From: Pseudomonadota bacterium
GTDB lineage: Bacteria > SZUA-182 > DTGQ01
DNA length: 7,361 nt
Assembly (NCBI GenBank): GCA_030605265.1
Contig: JAUWIR010000217.1
Span: forward strand, 1-7,361
Direction of reading: 5' to 3'
The notes under the pieces are model-generated. The model made no database searches and was not told where the DNA came from. It was given only the letters and a program-made list of their open reading frames with translations. This document shows positions 1-6,944 of this stretch, in pieces. A program made the position numbers and the translations under genes. The stretch's first letter is position 1, and every line of letters starts with the position of its first letter.

Positions 1-527
1 AACTCTCCATTGGGATCACGCTCAATTATGTAAGTTTCCATAGGACCTGAATTGTATTCAAAGCGATGGAGATTCTCTATGGAATCTAAAGTCAAGGCAA
101 AAGTATCCCCCGGCATAGCTGTGTTAAAAGGCATAATTGGTTCTAAATATTCAATTAAAATACTAATAGTCGTCTTTTTCACATCTTTATCCAGTAAAAA
201 TTCATATAAGGTATCACCTTTTTGCAAAACTCCGTCCACCATTCTATAGGATTCATCAAAGACCTTATCCTTTGCCGATTGTATTCGCACAGATGTCCCC
301 TCTTTAAAGAGTTTCATGTCCATAGTATTGGATAATCGGGGAAGTATTCCTTCGGTGGGATCTTTTATCCGGGAAGAGGCTGCATCCCTGGGCAAGGGAC
401 CGGACAGAAGTATCCAACATAGACTCACTAGTGTGCTAATAAGCAGTAAAAGGCCAAGACGAAACCCATATTTTTTTGTTCGCCTTTTGCTATTATTTTT
501 ATAAATAAAAGGTTGATATATGGCCAC
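1..527 (-). CDS. M23-family cell-wall peptidase, N-terminal part (runs off the left edge)
   Basis: This reading frame is open for 175 codons from a GTG at 527 to the window edge and was found by reading the reverse complement. A basic N-terminus (SKRRTKK, residues 13-19) is followed by one hydrophobic segment at about 22-43, so the protein is probably anchored in the membrane with an extracytoplasmic body. Residues about 98-175 (core VLQKGDTLYEFLL, then MPGDTFALTLD, then a YIIERDPNGEL stretch) match the pattern of the LysM-like/OapA-type domain that precedes the LytM (M23) zinc endopeptidase domain in MepM/YebA-like proteins. The catalytic HxxxD and HxH motifs would lie beyond the window, so peptidase activity is inferred. 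The frame is closed upstream by TAA at 560-558. GTG 527 is preferred because it keeps the membrane segment and has a weak TGGA 8 nt upstream. It lies 16 nt after the gatB stop, so co-transcription with gatAB is likely. Confidence 0.72.
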   Translation of the reverse strand, partial: MAIYQPFIYKNNSKRRTKKYGFRLGLLLLISTLVSLCWILLSGPLPRDAASSRIKDPTEGILPRLSNTMDMKLFKEGTSVRIQSAKDKVFDESYRMVDGVLQKGDTLYEFLLDKDVKKTTISILIEYLEPIMPFNTAMPGDTFALTLDSIENLHRFEYNSGPMETYIIERDPNGE

Positions 528-543
528 AAGAATAATCCAAAAT

Positions 544-1977
544 TTATAATTTTTTCTTTAAGATTTGGTTCACTATACCAGGATTTGCTTTTCCTGAAGT
601 AGCTTTCATAACCTTTCCAACTAAAAATCCCATAGCTTTCTTCTTTCCACTTAAAACATCTTCAATCACTTTCGGATTTTCAGCCACTATTTTATCGATG
701 ATTTCTTCAAGTTCTTTTTGATCTGATATTTGAATTAGATTTTTTTCTTTCACTATTTGTTCAGCTGATTTACCCGTCTTAAACATCTCTTCAAAGACGT
801 ATTTAGCTATTTTACCACTAATAATACCCTCATCTATCATTTTTAGCAAACCCATTAATATTTCAGGGGTTACCGGGCAATTGGCCACTGTTCTATTATG
901 ATTCCTTAATTCTCGTATTAATTCCCCCATTATCCAATTACCAATCATTTTATAATGAGAGGAAAACCCGGCACATGCTTCAAAATAATCCGCCAGCTCT
1001 CGAGACGAAGCTAATATTTCAGCGTCATACCTGGGAATTTCATATTCTCGGATAAATCTTTCAATTTTTATTTCCGGCAGCTCTGGTAAGCCGGCTTTTA
1101 TTTGGTGAATCATTTCGGATTCAATAGAAAAAGGGACCAGGTCAGGATCAGGGAAATAACGATAGTCATGGGCCTCCTCTTTAGTGCGCATTGAAAATGT
1201 TCTATTCTGGTCCGGGTCCCATAAACGAGTCTCCTGAATGACTTTCTCCCCTGCTTCCAACACCATACATTGCCTGTTAATTTCATACTCCAAGGCCTTT
1301 TGAATGAAACGAAAGGAATTCAAATTCTTTAATTCCGTTTTGGTCCCTAAAATTTTTGATCCTACCGGGCGAAGCGATATATTTGCATCACACCGTAAAC
1401 TTCCCTCTTCCATATTCCCGTCGCAAACCTCAAGATATTGAAGAATAGTCCTTAATTTCCGCACATATTCCCGCGCTTCTTGAGAACTGCGAAGATCAGG
1501 TTCACTGACAATTTCTATAAGAGGTACTCCGGTTCGATTAAAATCTGCAAAGCTTTTATTTGAAGTAACGTATCCTTCAGTATGAACCAATTTTCCTGCA
1601 TCCTCTTCCAAATGAATCCGGGTAATTTCAATTTTTTTTCTTTCCTCATTTACAGTGATCTCAATGAAGCCTTTTTCAGCAAGAGGCGCCTCATATTGGC
1701 TAATCTGATAGGATTTTGGCAAATCAGGATAAAAATAATTCTTTCTGGCAAATCGAGATTCCTCATTAATGTGACAATTCGTAGCCAAGGATGCTTTTAT
1801 AGCATATTCCAGTACTTTTTCATTCAATACTGGAAGGACCCCGGGATATCCCATACAAACCGGACAAGTTTGGGAATTAGGAGGGTTGCCAAATTTGGCG
1901 CTGCATCCACAAAAGATCTTGGAATTGGTCAGTAATTGTGCATGCACCTCTAAACCAATAACAGTTTCATATTTCAT
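544..1977 (-). CDS. gatB: Asp-tRNA(Asn)/Glu-tRNA(Gln) amidotransferase subunit B
   Basis: This is the 477-residue tRNA-binding and kinase-like subunit of the cytoplasmic GatCAB amidotransferase. It phosphorylates the side chain of misacylated Glu-tRNA(Gln) or Asp-tRNA(Asn) and receives ammonia from GatA. The length is normal for the family. The N-terminal IGLEVHAQL is followed by the zinc-binding cysteines C23, C25, C38 and C41 (FCGC...CPVC). Next come the GatB signature block ADFNRTGVPLIEIVSEPD, the GSLRCDANIS segment and the KTELKNLNSF segment. The C-terminal third (from about residue 330) is the helical GatB/YqeY tRNA-binding domain, ending ANPGIVNQILKKKL. The start is ATG at 1977, with a weak SD-like GGCGG about 8 nt upstream. 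It lies 183 bp downstream of gatA. The substrate tRNA (Gln, Asn or both) cannot be decided from this window. Confidence 0.97.
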   Translation of the reverse strand: MKYETVIGLEVHAQLLTNSKIFCGCSAKFGNPPNSQTCPVCMGYPGVLPVLNEKVLEYAIKASLATNCHINEESRFARKNYFYPDLPKSYQISQYEAPLAEKGFIEITVNEERKKIEITRIHLEEDAGKLVHTEGYVTSNKSFADFNRTGVPLIEIVSEPDLRSSQEAREYVRKLRTILQYLEVCDGNMEEGSLRCDANISLRPVGSKILGTKTELKNLNSFRFIQKALEYEINRQCMVLEAGEKVIQETRLWDPDQNRTFSMRTKEEAHDYRYFPDPDLVPFSIESEMIHQIKAGLPELPEIKIERFIREYEIPRYDAEILASSRELADYFEACAGFSSHYKMIGNWIMGELIRELRNHNRTVANCPVTPEILMGLLKMIDEGIISGKIAKYVFEEMFKTGKSAEQIVKEKNLIQISDQKELEEIIDKIVAENPKVIEDVLSGKKKAMGFLVGKVMKATSGKANPGIVNQILKKKL

Positions 1978-2160
1978 GATTTATACCGCCGACTTTTATT
2001 ATTACTTATACTTTTATTATCTGTAATATTTTTATTATCTCGAATTCTAATATTTATATTTTACAATTTTTTATACATTTATCTCAAGTTCTTGTTCCAA
2101 TCAAAGCACTGAGCTTGAGAATAGGTGGTAAAGGTAAAACTTTGATCATACCGCAGACCC

Positions 2161-3660
2161 CTAATGATTTTCACTTCTATTCAAAGGCGGCCGGTCCTTT
2201 TGAATATCAAAATTCTGCTCGAAAGCATAAGCGGCTTGTAGAATTTTTTCTTCCTGGAAATGGTCGGCAAGTAATTGCAAACCTATCGGCAGGCCTTTTC
2301 CTGAAAAGCCACAGGGGATGGAGATGGCTGGAATACCAGCTAAATTTGCGGAAATAGTGAATATATCCAACAGATACATTTGTAGTGGATCGTTGATTTT
2401 TTCCCCAATTTTAAAGGCAGGAATAGGGGTTGTGGGGGTAAGTAATATATCAATTTTTTGAAAAGCTTTCTCAAAATCTTTTTTTATAAGTGTCCTTACT
2501 TTTTGGGCTTTTAGATAATAGGCATCATAATAACCTGAACTCAGGACATAAGTACCCAGCATGATCCTTCTTTTCACCTCTGCGCCAAATCCTTTCTGCT
2601 TACTTTTTTCGTACATATCAATTAAATCGTTGAATTCTTCTTCCCGAAACCCATAACGTACTCCATCATAGCGAGCTAGATTGGAACTGGCTTCTGCTGT
2701 AGCCAGAATATAATAAGTAGCTACTGCATATTCAGTATGAGGCAAATTCACTTTTTCGATTTCCGCCCCTAAATTTTGAAAAAAAGAAAGCGACTGTTGT
2801 ACTTTTTCCTCAACTCCCTCATCAAGCCCCTCTCCAAAATATTCATGGGGAACTCCAATTTTTAATCCTTTTAAGTCATTTAGAAGATAACCTCGATAAT
2901 CCGGCACTTGAATATTGAAAGAAGTGGAATCTTTAACATCATGACCACTGATTGCCTGCAGCAATAAAGCACAATCAGTGACATTTTTCGTTAGAGGACC
3001 AATCTGATCAAGGGAAGAAGCAAAAGCAACCAACCCGAACCTTGAGACCCGGCCATAAGTGGGTTTCAGCCCTACAACGCCACAAAAACTTGCCGGTTGC
3101 CGGATTGAACCTCCGGTATCCGAACCTACTGCACAGATAGCTTCATCTGCGGCAATAACAGAAGCAGAACCACCACTTGACCCACCAGGGGTATAATCGG
3201 TATTCCAAGGGTTCCTTGAAGGGCCGAAACAGGAAGTTTCCGTAGAGGAACCCATGGCAAATTCATCCAAGTTGGTCTTCCCAATAATAACAGCCCCCTG
3301 ATCCAGTAACTTCTGTATTACAGTGGCATTATAGGGAGGGATAAACTCACCTAAACTCCTTGAAGCACAAGTTGTCTTAAGCCCCTTTGTGCAAATATTA
3401 TCCTTAACAGCTATAGGGACCCCAATTAAAGGGGGTCTCTCATCAGGGGATAATTTTACTATTAATCGATCTATTTCCTGGGCCCGTTCCAAAGCCCTTT
3501 CTTTATCAACAGTGATATAACCATGAATAGATGAATCCACTTCTTCAATTCGATTTAAAACCGAATTTACAATATCTACAGAGGAAACTTGATTTTTTTT
3601 AATTAATTCTGAAATCTCAGTGATTGATAATTGATATAATTTTTTCTTTAATTTCTGCAT
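2161..3660 (-). CDS. gatA: Asp-tRNA(Asn)/Glu-tRNA(Gln) amidotransferase subunit A
   Basis: This is the glutaminase subunit of GatCAB, an amidase-signature enzyme that hydrolyses glutamine and channels ammonia to GatB. It has 499 residues, slightly longer than the usual 480-490. The Ser-cisSer-Lys triad is visible: Lys86 in PIAVKDNI, cis-Ser161 in GGSSGGSA and nucleophile Ser185 in SDTGGSIRQPA. The 75- and 24-residue spacings match those I recall for characterised GatA. The GLKPTYGRVSRFGLVAFASS and SLDQIGPLTK blocks are intact and there is no frameshift. The N-terminus (LYQLSITEISELI) aligns with the usual family start, which supports ATG 3660, although no Shine-Dalgarno sequence precedes it. 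The gene begins about 30 bp after the HU terminator and is followed by gatB. gatC is absent from the neighbourhood and must be encoded elsewhere if the enzyme is heterotrimeric. Confidence 0.97.
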   Translation of the reverse strand: MQKLKKKLYQLSITEISELIKKNQVSSVDIVNSVLNRIEEVDSSIHGYITVDKERALERAQEIDRLIVKLSPDERPPLIGVPIAVKDNICTKGLKTTCASRSLGEFIPPYNATVIQKLLDQGAVIIGKTNLDEFAMGSSTETSCFGPSRNPWNTDYTPGGSSGGSASVIAADEAICAVGSDTGGSIRQPASFCGVVGLKPTYGRVSRFGLVAFASSLDQIGPLTKNVTDCALLLQAISGHDVKDSTSFNIQVPDYRGYLLNDLKGLKIGVPHEYFGEGLDEGVEEKVQQSLSFFQNLGAEIEKVNLPHTEYAVATYYILATAEASSNLARYDGVRYGFREEEFNDLIDMYEKSKQKGFGAEVKRRIMLGTYVLSSGYYDAYYLKAQKVRTLIKKDFEKAFQKIDILLTPTTPIPAFKIGEKINDPLQMYLLDIFTISANLAGIPAISIPCGFSGKGLPIGLQLLADHFQEEKILQAAYAFEQNFDIQKDRPPLNRSENH

Positions 3661-3690
3661 AAATTATTTTTTATCTATACTTAGAAACAG

Positions 3691-3733
3691 AAAAAGGGGG
3701 TAATTTTTCCTTTTTTCAAGGTTACCCCCTTCC
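3691..3733 (-). terminator. Rho-independent terminator of the HU gene
   Basis: Perfect 10-bp arms AAGGGGGTAA (3694-3703) and TTACCCCCTT (3722-3731) flank a loop that can pair further (CCTT 3709-3712 with AAGG 3718-3721). On the minus strand the stem is followed by a U tract (complement of 3691-3695). It begins about 20 nt after the HU stop codon and ends about 30 nt before the gatA start, so it separates the two genes transcriptionally. Confidence 0.9.
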
Positions 3734-3749
3734 CAAATTTCAACTTGTC

Positions 3750-4025
3750 TTATTGCTCAACCATCTCTCTTAAGCCTTTTCCTGCTTTAAATTTTACCGT
3801 TTTCTTGGCAGGAATTTGCAATTCTGCACCTGTTTGCGGATTCCTTCCAATTCGAGCTTTTCGCTCAACAACAGAATAGGTACCAAAACCAATTAAGGTT
3901 ACTGTTTCACCCTTTCGTAAAGCATTTTTAACCCCATCAGTAAAAGCCCCTATTGCTTTTTCTGCTGCAGCTTTACTAATGCTTGCCTCATTTGCCATTG
4001 TATCTATTAAATCAGCCTTGTTCAC
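3750..4025 (-). CDS. hup: HU-family DNA-binding protein
   Basis: This is a nucleoid-associated protein that binds DNA as a homodimer (or heterodimer with a paralogue), bends it, and takes part in compaction, replication and recombination. It has 91 residues, close to the standard 90. It starts with MNKADLIDTMA, the typical helical dimerisation region. The HU/IHF signature runs from about residue 47, with GFGTYSVVERKARIGRNPQ followed by TG. RNPQTG holds the proline that intercalates between base pairs. The C-terminus (PAKKTVKFKAGKGLREMV) is canonical. The start is a GTG codon at 4025-4023, fixed by a strong AAAGGAGGG (4043-4035) 9 nt upstream. It has its own promoter and terminator, so it is probably transcribed alone. 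The sequence looks like HU more than IHF, but the exact paralogue cannot be assigned. Confidence 0.97.
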   Translation of the reverse strand: MNKADLIDTMANEASISKAAAEKAIGAFTDGVKNALRKGETVTLIGFGTYSVVERKARIGRNPQTGAELQIPAKKTVKFKAGKGLREMVEQ

Positions 4026-4034
4026 CTCTTTATT

Positions 4035-4098
4035 CCCTCCTTTCCTTTTAAGTTTCTCTATTGCCAGTATGAATATATCAAATATTAAACATTGTCAA
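4035..4098 (-). promoter_or_regulatory. HU promoter and Shine-Dalgarno
   Basis: On the minus strand a perfect TTGACA (-35) lies at 4098-4093. Candidate -10 elements are TATATT (4077-4072, 15-bp spacer, 5 of 6 consensus bases) and TATTCA (4075-4070, 17-bp spacer, poor match). A strong AAAGGAGGG ribosome binding site (4043-4035) precedes the GTG start by 9 nt. This fits a highly expressed chromosomal protein. The -35 and SD are clear; the exact -10 is not. Confidence 0.65.
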
Positions 4099-4330
4099 GC
4101 TTTTTTCTTGATTATTCTTAGTCTCTACTAAATTTCTATCAAGGCCATCTCAGCAAAAAACATATAACTTATTGCTTTAATTAATATTATATAATATATA
4201 GAAAATTATAAGAAGTATCAAAAAACCAATGATCCCTAACTGTGGTGTTCACATAGCCTATTCAAAAAAACCCCTAATAATCTTACTTAGGATTTATTCA
4301 AAATCAACAATTTTTTTTTAGACATAGGTT

Positions 4331-4540
4331 TGGCATCCATACATTAGCCAGTTTACACTTTTTAATTCACCGAGACTGAAAAGTAGGGCATGGTTCAAAT
4401 TTGTTATTATAATTAAATTATCTCCATAAGTTTTTAACCATGCATTTCCATCTCAGTGAAGGATGCCATAAAATACCAGTTTTCTTCCGGAAATAGAATA
4501 AAAATGTAAACTACTTTTCGTTCTTTATGTAAGGATGCCA
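4331..4540. mobile_element. 210-bp non-coding inverted-repeat element (MITE-like or IS deletion remnant)
   Basis: The ends are inverted repeats: TGGCATCC (4331-4338) and GGATGCCA (4533-4540) pair perfectly, and after one mismatch TACAT (4340-4344) pairs with ATGTA (4527-4531). Further nested inverted repeats lie inside: AGTTTACA (4350-4357) with TGTAAACT (4505-4512), and GCATGGTT (4388-4395) with AACCATGC (4436-4443). The element is flanked by a direct repeat TAGGTT (4325-4330 and 4541-4546), which reads as an 8-bp ATAGGTTT repeat if the outermost T/A pair is assigned to the target. That is the signature of a transposition target duplication. There is no transposase and barely 40 bp of unpaired core. 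TG...CA termini, several sub-terminal repeats and the sequence style recall IS21-family ends; the family assignment is only an inference. Confidence 0.66.
4459..4470 (+). repeat. Internal direct copy of the element's right end
   Basis: AAGGATGCCATA at 4459-4470 is repeated exactly at 4531-4542, 72 bp further on, where it forms the right terminus of the inverted-repeat element and its junction with the flank. Sub-terminal copies of an end sequence are typical transposase binding sites, or may record a nested or earlier insertion. Confidence 0.6.
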
Positions 4541-4656
4541 TAGGTTTCATAATAGAATTGCCGATTTTGTGCTCTTTCCCTTTTTTTTCCTATTGAATCA
4601 TGATATTATTAAAAGCAAAGTATTAATCATCACAATATATATAAACAAGGAGTAAT

Positions 4657-5493
4657 ATGGCTAATAATCAAACAGAAAAATTATTGTTTTGGCCTATTAT
4701 GATGGCGATTATTGGCATAATCGCTTTTTTATTTTACTTAACCTTCTTTTCTCAATCAACCGTTCCTTTATCTCAAGACAAAAAAGTCAATTCTTCCGAT
4801 AAAAACAGTTTCCAGGTAAAAAGATTATATATTTGCTCTGACGGGGCCAAAATAAGATCTACACCCCAAAAAAACGGAAAAATTTTACGTTTAATTAACA
4901 TGGGAGGAAAAATTTCTGTTATTGGCGAAAAGGATGATTGGTACCAGGTAAAACAACTAAATAAAAAGAACACCCCAAAAAAAATCGGATGGATTGAAAA
5001 AAGCTTTATCTGCGATACCCCCCCTCAACAAGCCATGCAGACAGAAGAGAAAGAACCTCCTCCAACTCAAGCATTAAATGACCCTAAAAAAACAAGTCAG
5101 GAAAAACAAGAACCGGCAAAAATAAGTCCACCGCCAATCAATACCCTTGATACAGAAAATCTTACTAATACAGAGACCCTTCTTGACGGCTTACTTAATC
5201 GGTTAAATTCCAGAACTAACGCCCAATTCGGACAGGATCTCTTTGATAATTTTAATATACTGGACGGAGGCATGAGGTTCGAAGCTCGGGTTACCGGGTT
5301 GTGGGGTCTTTTACCCCAACCCAGTAAAACCCAATTCGTCCAATTTCTATCGAATCAATACATATTGATCGCTTGTCAAGTTGCCAATATTGTTGATTGC
5401 ACTAATGATAATATTCCTGCTATTAGTATTGTAGATTCTTCAGGACGAGAAATTGCCTATCGAAATTCTTCAGGTTTTCAAATCTTTGAATAA
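4657..5493 (+). CDS. Membrane-anchored protein with a bacterial SH3-like domain
   Basis: A 278-residue protein of unknown function. A short cytoplasmic N-terminus is followed by one strongly hydrophobic helix (about 9-31), read here as an uncleaved signal anchor. Residues about 57-118 resemble an SH3b domain: AKIRSTPQKNGKILRLI, then GGKISVIGEKDDWYQV, then IGWIEKSFI. Such domains often bind peptidoglycan or cell-wall ligands. Cys60 and Cys119 bracket this domain and could form a disulfide. A Pro/Gln/Lys/Glu-rich, probably disordered linker covers about 121-165. The C-terminal part (170-278) starts with a helix-like LLDGLLNRLNSRTNAQF and ends in a beta-rich region (FEARVTGLWGLLPQ, then PAISIVDSSGREIAYRNSS) that I do not recognise. 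ATG 4657 has AAGGAG 4 nt upstream (4647-4652). The gene converges with the next one across 4 bp. A role at the cell envelope is inferred. Confidence 0.8.
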   Translation: MANNQTEKLLFWPIMMAIIGIIAFLFYLTFFSQSTVPLSQDKKVNSSDKNSFQVKRLYICSDGAKIRSTPQKNGKILRLINMGGKISVIGEKDDWYQVKQLNKKNTPKKIGWIEKSFICDTPPQQAMQTEEKEPPPTQALNDPKKTSQEKQEPAKISPPPINTLDTENLTNTETLLDGLLNRLNSRTNAQFGQDLFDNFNILDGGMRFEARVTGLWGLLPQPSKTQFVQFLSNQYILIACQVANIVDCTNDNIPAISIVDSSGREIAYRNSSGFQIFE

Positions 5494-5497
5494 ATTA

Positions 5498-6742
5498 TCA
5501 AGGGAAAGCCCCCCAGCCACCGCCGTCAGTTCCGCCGCCGCCAAGACCGCCGCCGCCCCCCCACGGTCCCTTTATTTTTGTAATAGTGGTTGGCGGTACT
5601 GGAGTTACAGCACCAATCGTTGTAGTAGGGGAAACTATTGCAGTGAAAGGACCAACGTTAACAATGGGGTCATAACTAACGTATACATCGGGGGCTGGTG
5701 CAGCAAACAATATATCTGCATATCCCGTAAATGCATCTGCATAATCCTGAAATGCTCCTAAATAACCCAGCAACAAAGATGATAAAGGGTTCCCTAAAAG
5801 TCCTAATGATCCTCCTGGTCCTGGATAGGAATTATTGTAAATTGGATTGAAAAAGGGCGAGGAGTATCCAAGAGAAAAAGGCGGCATTCCCCAACCTGCC
5901 CCCAAATAGGGTAACCCTGCTCCAGACCCGAAAGGGCCATAGGAAAAAGAATTATAAGGTGACATGCCGTATGCAGAATAGGGAGAAGAATATCCACTTG
6001 CTGCATAATTTATCCCATAATTGGTATTTACCGGCAGTGCAAAAGAGGCTTGAGTTGAACTTTTGCTGCTGCTTGTTTTTTTAGAAGAGCTGCTGGAAGG
6101 GGGGGGAGGGGCAACTCCTCCTACAGATAAGTAATAAAAATCTTCATTTTGATTATTAAATGTAAAGCTCTCAGATTGACTATTTGATGTCCATCCATAT
6201 TGGGAAATCAATAATTCATCTTTGACCATCCCAGTGCTGGGAAAGTTGATTGAATAATTATTTTCATTATCAGGATCAGGCGATGATAATTTTATTTCAC
6301 TAAAGCTAAATTTAGCGCCATAAAAACTTATCTTCTTAATACAAGAAAAGTTCTTTCCGGTTCCTTGTAAATCATCGGTAATCTTTAGCTGTTGTGTTTC
6401 CCACTCGGATTTGATAAAGTCAAAAGATATATGCATATTTGTGCCGGGTCGATATGAACCGGTTTCCTCTTCGAAATGGTAATTAATCCAAAAGTAACTA
6501 TTATCCTCAGTTACAACATAGACGGAGAATACTAATTCGCCCTCTGATTGAATCAATAACTCGATGTTTGACAGGTTTATTATGGTATTTTGTAAGTCCG
6601 ATAGGTCTTTACAAAGATATACAGAGGGCACGGAATCCGCGTAAGACTTAAGTTGAAACAGTCCCGAAAACAAAAAAATCATTAAAATAACCAGAAAAAA
6701 TATAACCTTTTTCAATGAATACCTTATATCACTTGATACCAT
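5498..6742 (-). CDS. Secreted protein with Tyr/Gly/Pro- and Gly-rich C-terminal half
   Basis: Function not recognised. A hydrophobic segment (VIFFLVILMIFLFSGLF, about residues 13-29) ending SYADS looks like a signal peptide cut after Ala35. Residues about 40-210 are a beta-rich region with many aromatics (VYVVTEDNSYFWINYHF, then KISFYGAKFSFSEIKL), possibly a jelly-roll or carbohydrate-binding-like fold, which is a guess. A PPPPSSSSSKKTSSSKSS linker follows (about 212-229). Residues about 240-310 are rich in Tyr, Gly, Pro, Ser and Phe, and the C-terminus is WGGGGGLGGGGTDGGGWG. The frame is open to an ATG at 6757, but that has no ribosome site. ATG 6742 has TGAGG 9 nt upstream and is preferred; TTG 6715 with ATAAGG 6 nt upstream would also leave a classical signal peptide. 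It is expressed from the promoter at 6945-6974 and is likely a surface or extracellular structural protein. Confidence 0.75.
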   Translation of the reverse strand: MVSSDIRYSLKKVIFFLVILMIFLFSGLFQLKSYADSVPSVYLCKDLSDLQNTIINLSNIELLIQSEGELVFSVYVVTEDNSYFWINYHFEEETGSYRPGTNMHISFDFIKSEWETQQLKITDDLQGTGKNFSCIKKISFYGAKFSFSEIKLSSPDPDNENNYSINFPSTGMVKDELLISQYGWTSNSQSESFTFNNQNEDFYYLSVGGVAPPPPSSSSSKKTSSSKSSTQASFALPVNTNYGINYAASGYSSPYSAYGMSPYNSFSYGPFGSGAGLPYLGAGWGMPPFSLGYSSPFFNPIYNNSYPGPGGSLGLLGNPLSSLLLGYLGAFQDYADAFTGYADILFAAPAPDVYVSYDPIVNVGPFTAIVSPTTTIGAVTPVPPTTITKIKGPWGGGGGLGGGGTDGGGWGAFP

Positions 6743-6944
6743 AGCACTATACCTCATATTTTAAAAAAAATTTTCCTGAAATAAATAAAAATAAATATTT
6801 TTTATTATTTTTAAATGATCGATTTCATTCTTTGAGTAAGCAGAACAATGATATAAAAATTCAGCAATATATACTTTTGGGGAAATAAGCTTTTTAATTA
6901 ATGGCACAAGAAAAATTATAACTTTTTATACCAATTCTTATAAT

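Larger units (their letters stand above)
4026..4656. other. Intergenic region between divergent genes, no ORF
   Basis: This 631-bp stretch separates HU (minus) from the SH3-domain gene (plus). It is very AT-rich and contains no credible coding frame. It holds the HU promoter (4035-4098), an inverted-repeat element (4331-4540) and the ribosome binding site AAGGAG (4647-4652) of the plus-strand gene. Between 4100 and 4320 only a weak hairpin (CCTAA 4273-4277 with TTAGG 4287-4291) was noticed. No convincing -35/-10 pair for the plus-strand gene was found in the 116 bp after the element. Confidence 0.7.

Noticed and set aside
52..504. Two plus-strand frames (52-249 and 316-504)
   Set aside because: Both overlap the minus-strand M23-type gene, whose translation shows a membrane helix and a recognisable domain; these are shadows.
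1582..1935. Open plus-strand frame of 117 codons
   Set aside because: It lies entirely antisense to the conserved gatB sequence and has no recognisable domain or ribosome site.
4265..4300. Weak hairpin CCTAA/TTAGG followed on the minus strand by a T run
   Set aside because: The stem is only 5 bp and no minus-strand gene lies upstream that would need a terminator.
4331..4540. Reading this region as a riboswitch or small RNA
   Set aside because: The symmetric inverted ends with an abutting direct repeat fit an insertion better, and no known riboswitch core was seen.
4590..4626. Possible promoter for the SH3 gene (TTGAAT with TATTAA)
   Set aside because: The spacer would be 22 bp, and other pairings give no acceptable -35 hexamer.
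5505..5575. GC-rich repeat tract (CCGCCGCC and related)
   Set aside because: It is explained by runs of Gly codons on the minus strand; not a separate repeat array or CRISPR.
5453..5761. Plus-strand frame of 102 codons rich in Ser, Ala and Cys
   Set aside because: It is antisense to the Gly-rich tail of the secreted protein, and its odd composition comes from the reversed Gly codons.
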